Assembly (NCBI GenBank): GCA_963776375.1
Contig: CAVZMF010000005.1
Span: 248,001-312,000, forward strand
From: PALSA-612 sp963776375
Lineage (GTDB): Bacteria > Actinomycetota > Thermoleophilia > Gaiellales > Gaiellaceae
DNA: 64,000 nucleotides
Direction of reading: 5' to 3'
Position numbers and translations under genes: made by a program. The notes under the pieces were generated by a model. It saw nothing but the letters and a program-made list of their open reading frames with translations, was not told the origin of the DNA and did not search any database. This document shows positions 35,399-44,140 of this stretch, in pieces. The number at the start of each line of letters is the position of its first letter. The stretch's first letter is position 1.

Positions 35399-35839
35399 CT
35401 AGCGAGGCAGGTGAGTGAGGACGCGGCGCCGGCGGACGGCGAGCGCCGCTCCCCAGCCGAGGAGGACGAGGCCGCCGACGAAGCCGGCCCCGATCGCCGC
35501 GTCGCTCCAGTCGAAACCGCTCGGGCGAACAACGATGATCTGAGTCGCGGTCGGGTGGACAGTCCCGCTCAGGAAGGATGCGATCTGGTTGGTCTCGGCG
35601 CGTCCCGACTGTGCCGGAGTCGGCTGCGGCAGTCTGATCGTCCCGCTCAAGAACGTTGCGATCTGCTTCGCCTCAGCCCGGCCCGACTGCGCTCCGTTAG
35701 GAGCGGTTGGCACGGTCGAGCTCAGGAATGCGGCAATCTGGTTGGCCTCCGGCTTGCCCGCCTGCGCCGTCGGAACCGCGACCGCCGCCAACGCGACCAG
35801 GAACACCATTCCCTTGACATATGTGAACCGAACTTTCAT
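35399..35839 (-). CDS. Secreted/membrane protein with three tandem 25-residue repeats
   Basis: A 146-residue protein from ATG 35839 (AAAGGAACGAG upstream). The signal peptide VKGMVFLVALAAVAVPTAQA is followed by three repeats: KPEANQIAAFLSSTV, GRAEAKQIATFLSGTI and GRAETNQIASFLSGTV, each with a Pro/Ala spacer. Then come IIVVRPSGFDWSD, a C-terminal transmembrane helix and a RRRR tail. This looks like an exported anchored repeat protein. Its upstream region is shared with the divergent SARP gene and includes the CTGAA repeats at 35902. Function unknown. Confidence 0.78.
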   Translation of the reverse strand: MKVRFTYVKGMVFLVALAAVAVPTAQAGKPEANQIAAFLSSTVPTAPNGAQSGRAEAKQIATFLSGTIRLPQPTPAQSGRAETNQIASFLSGTVHPTATQIIVVRPSGFDWSDAAIGAGFVGGLVLLGWGAALAVRRRRVLTHLPR

Positions 35840-35901
35840 CTCGTTCCTTTCCGTCGCCAACCGCACTACACGGTCGATTGGGCGGAGAATCGGCTCACTG
35901 C

Positions 35902-35930
35902 CTGAAGGGGTCCTGAAGAGGCGCTGAAAT
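35902..35930 (+). promoter_or_regulatory. SARP-type operator: three CTGAA heptamers, 11-bp period
   Basis: CTGAAGG (35902), CTGAAGA (35913) and CTGAAAT (35924), each separated by 4 nt. Heptameric direct repeats with an 11-bp period are the known binding signature of SARP regulators. The site lies in the divergent region between the repeat protein and the SARP gene at 35976. A TAGGTT box follows at 35949. Confidence 0.65.
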
Positions 35931-35975
35931 GCGTTCTCGCGACCGTGCTAGGTTCGCGGCCGCGGGAGCCATCGA

Positions 35976-37565
35976 ATGGAGTTTCGGATCCTTGGGCCCC
36001 TCGAGGTCGTCGAGGGCAATCGCCCACTTCAGCTTGGGGGCCCGCGGCAGCGCGCTGTACTCGCGATCCTCCTCCTCCACGCGAATCAGGTCGTGGGCAG
36101 CGATCGGCTCATCGACGAGGTCTGGGGCGAGGCACCGCCCGAGACTGCGGTGAACACGCTCCAGGTGTACGTGTCGCAGCTCCGGAAGGCGCTTGGTGCC
36201 GAAATCTTGCTCACCCGGGCGCCCGGCTATCTGCTGCACGTCGAGACCAACGAGCTCGACCTCCGTCGATTCGAACGTCTCCTCGAAGAGGCGCAGGCAG
36301 CCGAACCGGCGCTCGCGGCCGAGAAGCTCCGCGCGGCGCTCGCGCTCTGGCGCGGCCCCGCACTCGCCGACTTCGCATACGAAGCCTTCGCCCAGACGGC
36401 GATAGCCAGGCTCGAGGAGCTGCGGCTCGCGGCGCTGGAACGGCGCATCGACGCCGACCTCGCCCTCGGTCGCCATGCGGACGTCGTCGGCGAGCTGGAG
36501 GCGCTCGCAGCCGAACATCCTCTCAGCGAGCGCCTGCACGGGCAGCTGATGCTCGCGCTGTACCGCTCCGGGAGACAGGCCGAGGCACTCGAGGTCTACC
36601 AGTCAGCACGGCGGGCGCTCATCGACCAGCTGGGCATCGAGCCGAACCCGAGCCTACGGGAGCTCGAGCAGGCGATCCTGCGCCAGGAAAACTCCCTCGA
36701 CGTCGCTGCGCCGCACGCCGTGCCAGAGCGCTCGATCCTCGTGGCAGTCGATGACGCCGACCAGCTCGACAGCCTCCTCCAGGTCGCCGAGCAGCTTGCC
36801 CGGAACCCTCCGCGCGAACTGATCCTCGCGCGACTCATCGGCCCCGGCGCACAGCTCGGCGAGGCGGCCTCGCTCCTCCACGAGCAACGCAAGATTCTCC
36901 TCGAACACGGAGTGAGCGCCCGAGCCGCGGCGTTCACATCGGACCAGCCGGGCAACGATCTCGTGCGGCTCGTGACCGCCCAGGACGTCGACCTCCTCCT
37001 CGTCCAGGCGCCCCCGGATCTGCTCGACGAGGGCGTGCCGCCCACGGAGCTCGAGCTGGTGCTCCAGCAGGCACCCTGCGACGTCGCCCTCCTCGTCGCA
37101 CGGCAAGTGGCGCCCGACCTCGGCCGACCGGTGCTCGTTCCGTTCGGCGGCGACGAACACGACTGGGCGGCCGTCGAGGTGGGCGCCTGGATCGCCAGGG
37201 CGCAGGGTTCGTCGCTCCAGTTACTCGGAATGGCAGGCGACCCGACGGGGGGCAGGCGTGACGCCAGCCGGCTCCTCGCGAGCGCCTCGCTCGCCATCCA
37301 GCACGCGCTCGGCGTCGCCGCAGAGCCGCTCCTCACCGAGCCAGGCAAGGAGGCAATCGTCCGCGCCGCCGACGGCGCCGGCCTCCTCGTGGTCGGCCTC
37401 TCGCCGCGCTGGCGTCAAGACGGGCTCGGACCGATGCGCCTCGCGCTCTCCAGAGACGCCCGTCCGCCAACCCTGCTCGTCCGGAAGGGTCTGCGCCCAG
37501 GTGGGCTGGCACCGCCCGAAAGCCTCACCCGGTTCACCTGGTCGCTCGGCCCGGCGGGCGCCTGA
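35976..37565 (+). CDS. SARP regulator fused to tandem UspA-like domains
   Basis: A 529-residue protein. Residues 1-~95 are an OmpR-type winged helix (MEFRILGPLEVVEGNRPLQL to LRKALGAEILLTRAPGYLLH). Residues ~95-240 are the bacterial transcriptional activator (BTAD) helices typical of SARPs. From ~245 two universal-stress-protein-like alpha/beta domains follow (RSILVAVDDADQLDSLLQVA; PDLGRPVLVPFGGDEHDW), with a GxxS-like LLVVGLSPRWR near the end. SARPs usually carry ATPase/TPR extensions, so USP sensing domains are unusual. It lies beside a kinase-lipoprotein pair and is preceded by its probable operator. Confidence 0.85.
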   Translation: MEFRILGPLEVVEGNRPLQLGGPRQRAVLAILLLHANQVVGSDRLIDEVWGEAPPETAVNTLQVYVSQLRKALGAEILLTRAPGYLLHVETNELDLRRFERLLEEAQAAEPALAAEKLRAALALWRGPALADFAYEAFAQTAIARLEELRLAALERRIDADLALGRHADVVGELEALAAEHPLSERLHGQLMLALYRSGRQAEALEVYQSARRALIDQLGIEPNPSLRELEQAILRQENSLDVAAPHAVPERSILVAVDDADQLDSLLQVAEQLARNPPRELILARLIGPGAQLGEAASLLHEQRKILLEHGVSARAAAFTSDQPGNDLVRLVTAQDVDLLLVQAPPDLLDEGVPPTELELVLQQAPCDVALLVARQVAPDLGRPVLVPFGGDEHDWAAVEVGAWIARAQGSSLQLLGMAGDPTGGRRDASRLLASASLAIQHALGVAAEPLLTEPGKEAIVRAADGAGLLVVGLSPRWRQDGLGPMRLALSRDARPPTLLVRKGLRPGGLAPPESLTRFTWSLGPAGA

Positions 37566-37566
37566 A

Positions 37567-38880
37567 CTAGCGAGCCCACGGCGGCGGGTTGCGACGAGCG
37601 CACGGCGGGTTCGTCTTGCCCGGCAGCGGCGTCTTCGCGTTGAAGTAGCCGGCGAAGGTCTGTTCCACGTTCTCCACGGTCCTGAGCGTCCGGACGACTC
37701 GCTTCCCCTGCTCGTTTCGCTGTACCTGAGTGAGGTAGCTGCTGGTGATCGCCTGCCGGTTGGCATCCAGCCTGACGTGGCCGTTGGGAGCGTCGAACGC
37801 GACCCTGGCGAGGGCGGCCATGTAGCGCTTCTCGCCGTCAGAAAGCTCGCCGTGAACGGCTTGCAGCGCCTTGAGAACCGCCTTCATCGCGTCGTAATAG
37901 TCGACGGCCAAGAAGTTCGTGCCGAACACGAGGCCGGGGAAGGCTTTCGCAAACCTCGCTGTGTACGCCGTCCAGGCCGGGGCAGACGAGCTCTCCGGTG
38001 TGGGACTTGCAGCTACGACGCCGAGCATGCGTTCGCCGAGCTTCTGGAGCGCGGTAACTTCGATCCCGAGTACCGGAAGCATCCTGTGTGCGAGGTTGCC
38101 CCGAATTCCCGCGGCCTCGGCGAAGGGGATCGCGAGACCTGACGTGAGGACGAAGCCGTCCACGTGACGCAACGAGACCTGGGCGAGGTAGGGCGAGAGG
38201 TCCTGCGTCCCGAGGGGAAGCCAGATCCGTTGGGCCACGTTGCCGCCCAGAGAGCAGAACTCGGCCACGAACCCCGCCAGCTCGGTGTAACCCAACTCGT
38301 AGTTGTCCTCTCCGATCGTGACCACATTGCGCCAGCCGAGCGTGTGGTAGGCATAGGAGCCGAGGCCGGCTTGCATCTGGGCGCCGTCGCCGTTGAAGCG
38401 GAAGAAGTTCGGAGCAGGATCCCGCAGCGTGGTGGCCTGGGCCGCTGACGTGCCGTTGACGAAGGCGACGCCCGGCATCCTCTTCGCGTACTCGCGGATG
38501 GCGAACCCTTCACTGCCGAGCAACGGACCGATGAGGACGTTCACGCCGGCGTTTTCGACCAGTTCCCGCGCCTCGGCGACCGCGCTGTCTGCCGTGGAAT
38601 CCGAGCAGCCGAAGAAGAGTTTGATCGGATGACCGCCGATCGAGACACCGGCGACGCCGTCCGTCCGGTTCGGGCCGGCGGGCTTTCCACCGAGCTCTAG
38701 CAGGGGCAACTCGGCGGCGGCGAGCGTCGTGTCGTAGAGGGAGCCGAACGCAGCCTGTGTCTTGCAAACGCCGAGCACTCCTACCCTGATCTGGCCGGCA
38801 TCGCCGCCGCAGCCGCCGAGAAACGCGGCGAGTGCGAGGCCGCCGAGCACCGCTGCCAGGCCGCAGCGCGTAAGGCTCAT
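37567..38880 (-). CDS. Periplasmic-binding-protein lipoprotein (type I, amino-acid receptor-like)
   Basis: A 437-residue lipoprotein. The ATG at 38880 overlaps the kinase stop (ATGA). The signal peptide ends in the lipobox LAAFLGGC. The mature part has the type I fold of branched-chain amino acid receptors: IRVGVLGVCKTQAAFGSLY, VNVLIGPLLGSEGFAIREYA, WRNVVTIGEDNYELGY and TNFLAVDYYDAMKAVLKAL. No permease adjoins it. Co-translation with a Ser/Thr kinase that has an extracellular propeller suggests a sensory role rather than transport. Confidence 0.85.
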   Translation of the reverse strand: MSLTRCGLAAVLGGLALAAFLGGCGGDAGQIRVGVLGVCKTQAAFGSLYDTTLAAAELPLLELGGKPAGPNRTDGVAGVSIGGHPIKLFFGCSDSTADSAVAEARELVENAGVNVLIGPLLGSEGFAIREYAKRMPGVAFVNGTSAAQATTLRDPAPNFFRFNGDGAQMQAGLGSYAYHTLGWRNVVTIGEDNYELGYTELAGFVAEFCSLGGNVAQRIWLPLGTQDLSPYLAQVSLRHVDGFVLTSGLAIPFAEAAGIRGNLAHRMLPVLGIEVTALQKLGERMLGVVAASPTPESSSAPAWTAYTARFAKAFPGLVFGTNFLAVDYYDAMKAVLKALQAVHGELSDGEKRYMAALARVAFDAPNGHVRLDANRQAITSSYLTQVQRNEQGKRVVRTLRTVENVEQTFAGYFNAKTPLPGKTNPPCARRNPPPWAR

Positions 38881-40688
38881 CGAGAATGCGCCGTGACCCA
38901 TGGCGACCCGTCGCGGACCGCGATCCCGTCGGGAGCCGAGCCGATCGCAGTCGTGTGGACGACGACATTCGTTCGCGCATCGATTCGCGAGACCGTGTCG
39001 TCGAGTGAGTTTGCGACCCAGACGCCGTCCGGGCCGACGGCGATCCCTCCCGGCCCACGTCCTACCTCGATCGTCTTGACGACTCGATTCGTCGCCGGGT
39101 CGATCCTCGACACCGAGTCGCCGAGTTGGTTGGCCACCCAGACGGCCCCGCCACCGGCGGCGATGGCGTGGGACCCGTCCCCGAGCCCGATCGTGGCGAC
39201 GAGTTTGTTCGTCGCAGTGTCGACGCGGAAGAGAGTGCCGCCAAGCTCGCCGGAGGCAATCCAGACTGCGTCGCCGTCGGCGGCAATTCCAGTGAAATGC
39301 GCGCCTGAATGGAGTTCGTCCGCCCGAGCCGGGAGCGGAATCCGTGCGATCTCAGCGCCGGTCACGAGGTCGATCCGGACAACCGATCTATCGGGACCAT
39401 TCGCCACCCAGACGGCTCCTGCTCCGGTTGCCGCCAGCGCAGGCGAGTCGGGATAACCCCCGAGCCGAACGACCCGATTGACTATTCCCGTGCCGGCGTC
39501 GATCTCCTGGACAGCGCCGTCGACGAACCCATTTGCGAGGAAGACGACGTTGCCGGCGACGGCGACTCCGGTCGGGCTCCCGTGTCCCGAGGTCGTCTGG
39601 AGAACCGTGTTCGTGGTCGGATCGATCCGGAAGAGCGTGCCGTCGTCGAAGTCGGCGACCCAGACGCCGTCGACGCCGAGCGCGACTCCGCTCGGGTCCT
39701 TGCCCACGGGGATCCTCGCAGATACGCGGTTCGTTGCCGGGTCGATCCGCACCAGCGACCCCTTCGCCTCCGCTGGTACGCCGGGGCCACCGCGGGCGAG
39801 CAGAAACGCAAGGAGGGCGGCCAGCGCCAGCGCCGCACCGATGACGGAGACGATGACGGGCGTCCGCCACCAGGGAGCAGGCACGTCCATCCCAAGCGCC
39901 TCGCGCGCGGCAGCCACGAGCTCGGCGCCGGATGAGTAGCGCTCTTCGGGAGCTTTGGCGAGCGCCCTCGCGACGACGATCTCGAGGCCGGGCGGCGAGG
40001 GCGGTTCCTCCTCGAGGTGTGCGAAGATGATCGCCGCTTCGGAGTCGCGCTTGAACGGAGGCTCTCCCGTCAGGCACTCGCACAGGAGGCAGCCGAGCGC
40101 GTAGAGATCGACCCGGCCGTCGACGGGCTCGCCGCGTATCTGCTCGGGCGCGACGTAATCGATCGTCCCGACGAGCCCCGTCCCTTCGGTCTCCTCGGTC
40201 GTCCTGCGGCTGAGGCCGAAATCGGCCAGGTAAGCGTGTCCCTCCAGGTTGAGAAGGACGTTCGAGGGCTTCACGTCCCGGTGGACGAGACCCCGTGCGT
40301 GGGCGGCGTCGAGCGCCGCCGCTACCTGGCCCACGATTGCGAGTGCGCCCTCCGGATCGAGCGTGCCTTCGCGGCGAAGGAGCTGCTTGAGGTCCGTTCC
40401 ATCGACGTAGCGCATGGCGATGTAGAGCTGGCCCGCGATCTCGCCCGCGCCGTAGATCGGGAGGATGTTCGGGTGGTCGATGGACGCGGCGAGCTCCGAC
40501 TCACTCAGGAACCGCTCTCGGAAGTGCTCGTTGTCGGACAGCTCGCCGGCAAGAAGCTTCAATGCGACTTTCCGCTTCAGGCGGAGATCGTCGGCCAGGT
40601 AGACGACACCCATCCCGCCCCGGCCGAGCAGCGCTTCGATCCGGTAACCGGCGAGCTCCGTCTCGATGCGGGGATCGGTTATCGACAT
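38877..40688 (-). CDS. Transmembrane Ser/Thr kinase with extracellular beta-propeller
   Basis: A 603-residue PknB-type kinase. The Gly loop LLGRGGMGVVY is at residues ~19-29, VALK near 43, the catalytic HRDVKPSNVLLN near 137, DFGLS and the APEQIRGE activation segment follow. One transmembrane helix at ~280-300 leads to about six repeats of the form RIDPATNRV...VG..P.G.A.G...VWVA, a YVTN/Vgb-like propeller outside the cell. It is encoded with a binding lipoprotein and convergently with the SARP-USP gene. A TAGAGT box is ~20 nt before the start. Confidence 0.9.
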   Translation of the reverse strand: MSITDPRIETELAGYRIEALLGRGGMGVVYLADDLRLKRKVALKLLAGELSDNEHFRERFLSESELAASIDHPNILPIYGAGEIAGQLYIAMRYVDGTDLKQLLRREGTLDPEGALAIVGQVAAALDAAHARGLVHRDVKPSNVLLNLEGHAYLADFGLSRRTTEETEGTGLVGTIDYVAPEQIRGEPVDGRVDLYALGCLLCECLTGEPPFKRDSEAAIIFAHLEEEPPSPPGLEIVVARALAKAPEERYSSGAELVAAAREALGMDVPAPWWRTPVIVSVIGAALALAALLAFLLARGGPGVPAEAKGSLVRIDPATNRVSARIPVGKDPSGVALGVDGVWVADFDDGTLFRIDPTTNTVLQTTSGHGSPTGVAVAGNVVFLANGFVDGAVQEIDAGTGIVNRVVRLGGYPDSPALAATGAGAVWVANGPDRSVVRIDLVTGAEIARIPLPARADELHSGAHFTGIAADGDAVWIASGELGGTLFRVDTATNKLVATIGLGDGSHAIAAGGGAVWVANQLGDSVSRIDPATNRVVKTIEVGRGPGGIAVGPDGVWVANSLDDTVSRIDARTNVVVHTTAIGSAPDGIAVRDGSPWVTAHSR

Positions 40689-40779
40689 CGTTCCTCCGTC
40701 GGGGGGACTCTAGGGCGGGGCGCCACGGAATCAAAACGGCGTTTCTCATCTCACTATCGGGCGAGCGTCGCCCGGAGGG

Positions 40780-40808
40780 CTGAAAGCGCGCTGAAAGAGC
40801 ACTGAGGT
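40780..40808 (+). promoter_or_regulatory. SARP-type operator: CTGAA heptamers, 11-bp period
   Basis: CTGAAAG (40780), CTGAAAG (40791) and CTGAGGT (40802) at exact 11-bp intervals in the divergent region between the kinase and dihydropyrimidinase genes. The heptamer matches the one at 35902 beside the SARP-USP gene. Confidence 0.6.
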
Positions 40809-40856
40809 CCTGGCCGCAGTCCAATGAGAGGCCTGTCGCCTTTGCCCGCGTCTCGT

Positions 40857-40885
40857 TTGACGCCGCCCAGCCTGAGTCGTATACA
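40857..40885 (+). promoter_or_regulatory. Sigma-70 promoter of the dihydropyrimidinase operon
   Basis: TTGACG (40857-40862), a 17-nt spacer and TATACA (40880-40885). The -10 box and spacing equal those of the ABC-transporter promoter at 3898. A ~25-nt leader ends in AAAGGGGAATCGAGG before the ATG. Confidence 0.65.
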
Positions 40886-40915
40886 ACAGGCAATCGGCTG
40901 AAAGGGGAATCGAGG

Positions 40916-42333
40916 ATGTCCGTGCTGATCAAGGGTGGGCGGATCGTGACCGCCGCGGACGACTACGTCGGCGACGTGTTCGTGGAGAACGGCACCGTGT
41001 CGCTGCTCGGCGAGTCGCTGGACGTGTCGGCGGACAAGGTCGTCGACGCCGCAGGGAAGTACGTCCTCCCGGGCGCGATCGACCCGCACACGCACCTGGA
41101 GATGTTCTTCGGCGGCACCACCACCTGCGACGACTTCACCTCCGGCACCGTCTCCGCCGCGTTCGGCGGCACCACCTGCCTCGTCGACTTCTGCATGCAG
41201 GCGCCGGGCACGTCGTTCGCCCAGGCGCTCGAGAACTACTTCGAGAAGATCGACCGCTGCCAAGCCGGTGATCGACGTCGGCTTCCACATCGGCGTCACC
41301 GACCTGCGCGAGGGGGGCTCGCTCGAGGAACTGGCGACGCTGCCCGACCAGGGCATCACGTCCTACAAGCTGTTCATGGCCTACAAGGGCGCGGTCATGG
41401 TCGACGACGAGACGCTCTTCAAGACCATGCAGACCGCCGCCGAGACCGGCGCGCTCGTCATGGTGCACGCGGAGAACGGCGACGCGATCGACGTCATCGT
41501 CAAGGGGGCCGTCGCAGCCGGGCACACCGAGCCGATCTGGCACGCACGCACGCGTCCGCCCGAGACCGAGGGCGAGGCGACGAACCGTGCCGTCCAGCTC
41601 GCGCGCGTCGCCGGGGCGCCGCTTTACGTCGTCCACGTCTCCTGCGCCGGAGTCGATCGAGCCGATCGCGCTCGCGCGCGAGAAGGGCTGGGACACGTGG
41701 GGCGAGACGTGCACCCAGTACCTGTTCATCGACGAGTCGGCGCTCGACCAACCGGGCTTCGAAGGCGGCAAGTACATCTACACGCCTCCGCCGCGGCCCA
41801 AGGAGAACCAGGAGCACCTCTGGCACGCGCTGCGGAGCGACGTCCTCTCCGTGGTCTCGACCGACCACTGCCCGTTCAACTGGCCCGAGCAGAAGGGCAT
41901 CAACGGCCAGGAGTTCCAGAACGTGCCGAACGGCGGCCCGGGCATCGAGAACCGGCTGCACATGCTGCACGAGTTCGGCGTCCGCACCGGCCGGCTGAGC
42001 ATGAACCGGTTCGTGGAGCTGACCTCGACGAACGTGGCGCGCTACTTCGGGCTCTACCCGCGCAAGGGCACGATCGCCCCGGGCTCGGACGCGGACATCG
42101 TCGTCTGGGATCCCGAGAAGAAGCTGACGATCTCGGCGAAGACGCATCACTCGAACATCAACTACAACCTGTTCGAGGGCACCGAGGTGACCGGCGCCCC
42201 GGAGGTCGTGCTCGTCCGCGGCCAGGTGATCGTCGAGAACGACGAGCTCGTCGCGCAGCCGGGCGCGGGTCAGTTCGTCAAGCGCGCGAAGTTCGGCGAG
42301 GAGCTGACGCCCGCGGAGAAGGTGACGGCGTGA
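40916..42333 (+). CDS. Dihydropyrimidinase / D-hydantoinase (two frameshifts)
   Basis: A cyclic amidohydrolase of about 471 residues after removal of extra bases near 41263 and 41648. Metal ligands are visible in PGAIDPHTHLEMFFGG, the carbamylated lysine in SYKLFMAYKG, VMVHAENGD, LYVVHVSCA and VSTDHCPFN. FGLYPRKGTIAPGSDADIVVWD is the usual C-terminal block. It reversibly opens dihydrouracil or 5-substituted hydantoins to N-carbamoyl amino acids, which the M20 hydrolases can process. It is driven by a good promoter at 40857 and followed by hairpins and repeat E. Confidence 0.9.
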
Positions 42334-42351
42334 GCGTGAGCTTGCTCACGC
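42334..42351. terminator. Hairpin after dihydropyrimidinase
   Basis: GCGTGAGC-TT-GCTCACGC, a perfect 8-bp inverted repeat beginning at the stop codon, without a U tract. It may be part of the adjoining repeat E. Confidence 0.4.
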
Positions 42352-42352
42352 G

Positions 42353-42420
42353 AAGGGGAGGGGGGCTCGGGGGAACCGAGAGGTTCCCCCTTGCGAGGCA
42401 CCGCGGCTTGGCCGCGGTGG
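42353..42420 (+). repeat. Dispersed palindromic repeat, copy E
   Basis: AGGGGAGGGGGGCTC, then GGGGGAACC-GAGA-GGTTCCCCC (42369-42390), then a second hairpin CACCGCGGC / GCCGCGGTG (42399-42419) that resembles sequence beside copy C. It fills the gap between the dihydropyrimidinase and cysteine hydrolase genes. Confidence 0.7.
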
Positions 42421-42433
42421 CGAAGGAGGCACA

Positions 42434-43087
42434 ATGAGCGACGCCGAAGCGCGACAGGTCTACGAGAAGGCGGGGCTCGGCCACTCGGTCACGCGCGGCT
42501 CCCGGCCCGGCGTGCTCGTGATCGACTTCTCCTGCGGCTTCACCGACCCGTCCTGCGCGCTCGGCGCGGACATGACCGCCGAGGTCGAGTCCACGCGGCG
42601 GATTCTCGATGCGGCCCGCGACAAGGGCCTGCCGGTCGTCTTCACGACGATCGGCTTCGAGCCCTCCGGGAAGGACGGGGGCCTCTGGCTCGAGAAGGCG
42701 CCGTCGCTCCGCGACCTCGAGCTCGGGGGCCGCTGGGTGGAGATCGACCCGCGGCTCGACAGGCGCGACGACGAGCCGATCGTGGTCAAGAAGGGCGCGT
42801 CCGGGTTCTTCGGAACGAACCTCGCCTCGATCCTCGTCTCGCAAGGCGTGGACACGGTCATCCTCTGCGGCGCGACGACGAGCGGCTGCGTCCGCGCGAC
42901 GGCGATCGACCTCCTCCAGTACGGCTGGCCGACGCTCGTGCCCCGCGAGTGCGTCGGCGACCGCGCGCAGGCGCCCCACGACGCGAACCTGTTCGACATC
43001 CAGGCGAAGTACGCGGACGTCGTGCCGCTCGACGAGGCACTGGCCTACGTCGAGAGCGTGCCCGGGCGCGTGGGCGCAGGCGTTTGA
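42434..43087 (+). CDS. Isochorismatase-family cysteine hydrolase (N-carbamoylsarcosine amidase-like)
   Basis: A 217-residue cysteine hydrolase. The catalytic triad is Asp in VLVIDFSCGFTDP, Lys in VVKKGASGFFGTNLA and Cys in GATTSGCVRATAID, with a non-proline cis-peptide region just before the Cys. Relatives hydrolyse N-carbamoylsarcosine, ureidoacrylate or biuret. After the dihydropyrimidinase, a carbamoyl compound is a likely substrate. The ATG has GAAGGAGGC upstream. It overlaps the next gene through TTGA. Confidence 0.88.
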   Translation: MSDAEARQVYEKAGLGHSVTRGSRPGVLVIDFSCGFTDPSCALGADMTAEVESTRRILDAARDKGLPVVFTTIGFEPSGKDGGLWLEKAPSLRDLELGGRWVEIDPRLDRRDDEPIVVKKGASGFFGTNLASILVSQGVDTVILCGATTSGCVRATAIDLLQYGWPTLVPRECVGDRAQAPHDANLFDIQAKYADVVPLDEALAYVESVPGRVGAGV

Positions 43088-44130
43088 GCCACCGCGTCGC
43101 CGTCCTCGCCGGGGACGGCGTGGGGCCCGAGGTGGTCGCGGAAGCCCGCAAGGCCGTGGATGCCCTCGGTCTCGATCTGGAGTGGACCGAGCTGCCCTGG
43201 GGCTCGGCCTTCTACCACGAGCACGGGCGGATGATGCCGGAGGACTGGGCCGAGCAGCTCGACGGCTCCCAGGCCGTCCTGCTCGGCGCGATCGGCGATC
43301 CGACCGTGCCCGACCACGTCTCGCTCTGGGGCTCGATCCTCGAGCTCCGGCAGCGGCTCGACCTCTGGGCCAACCTGCGTCCCTGTCGGCTGCTACCGGG
43401 GATCCCCGGGCCGCTGGCCGGTCGCGCGCCCGAGGACATCGACATCCTCTTCGTGCGCGAGAACACGGAGGGCGAGTACGCCGGCGTCGGTGGGCGGTCG
43501 CACCGCGGCCTGCCGGGCGAGGTGGGGATCGAGGTGTCGGTCTTCACGCGGGCGGGCTGCGAACGCGTGCTGCGGCTCGCGTTCGAGTGCGCCGCGGAGC
43601 GGCGCGGGCTCCTGACCAGCGCGACGAAGTCGAACGCCTCGCGGTACGGCTACGTGCTCTGGGACGAGGTCGCCGCCGAGCTGGCCGCCGAGTTCCCCGC
43701 CGTGCGCTACGAGCGGGCGCTCGTCGACGCCCTCGCGGCGCGGATGGTGCGCTCGCCCGACTCGCTCGACGTCGTCGTCGCCTCCAACCTGTTCGCCGAC
43801 ATCCTCACCGACCTCGGCGCGGCGATCCAGGGCGGGATGGGCATGGCCGCCTCGGCCAACATCGGCCCCGGGACGAGCGAGATCGGCATCTTCGAGCCCG
43901 TGCACGGGTCGGCGCCGGACATCGCCGGCCAGGGCATCGCCAACCCGGCCGGTGCGATCTGGAGCGCCGTGCTCATGCTCGAGCACCTCGGCGAGGCGGA
44001 GGCGGCGGCGCGGCTCCTCGGGGCGCTCGAGGCGACGTGCTCCGGCGGGCCGAGGACGCGCGACGTGGGCGGCACGGCGACGACGCGCGAGGTCGGCGAC
44101 GCCGTCGCCGCCGCAGTCGCCTCCCGCTAG
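43084..44130 (+). CDS. Beta-decarboxylating dehydrogenase (isopropylmalate/tartrate/D-malate type)
   Basis: A 348-residue NAD-dependent oxidative decarboxylase, starting at a TTG that overlaps the hydrolase stop. It shows AGDGVGPEVVAEARK, VRENTEGEYAGVGG, the catalytic Lys/Tyr region TSATKSNASRYG, the metal Asp block SNLFADILTDLGAAI and FEPVHGSAPDIAGQGIANP. There are no leu genes nearby, so tartrate dehydrogenase or D-malate dehydrogenase-like activity in catabolism is more likely than leucine synthesis. The N-terminus SHRVAVLAGDG is compact and supports this start. Confidence 0.85.
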   Translation: MSHRVAVLAGDGVGPEVVAEARKAVDALGLDLEWTELPWGSAFYHEHGRMMPEDWAEQLDGSQAVLLGAIGDPTVPDHVSLWGSILELRQRLDLWANLRPCRLLPGIPGPLAGRAPEDIDILFVRENTEGEYAGVGGRSHRGLPGEVGIEVSVFTRAGCERVLRLAFECAAERRGLLTSATKSNASRYGYVLWDEVAAELAAEFPAVRYERALVDALAARMVRSPDSLDVVVASNLFADILTDLGAAIQGGMGMAASANIGPGTSEIGIFEPVHGSAPDIAGQGIANPAGAIWSAVLMLEHLGEAEAAARLLGALEATCSGGPRTRDVGGTATTREVGDAVAAAVASR

Positions 44131-44140
44131 CCTCGGTCAC

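Noticed and set aside
43084..44130. LeuB of leucine biosynthesis
   Set aside because: No other leu genes are nearby and the gene lies in a catabolic operon; a tartrate/malate-type enzyme is at least as likely.
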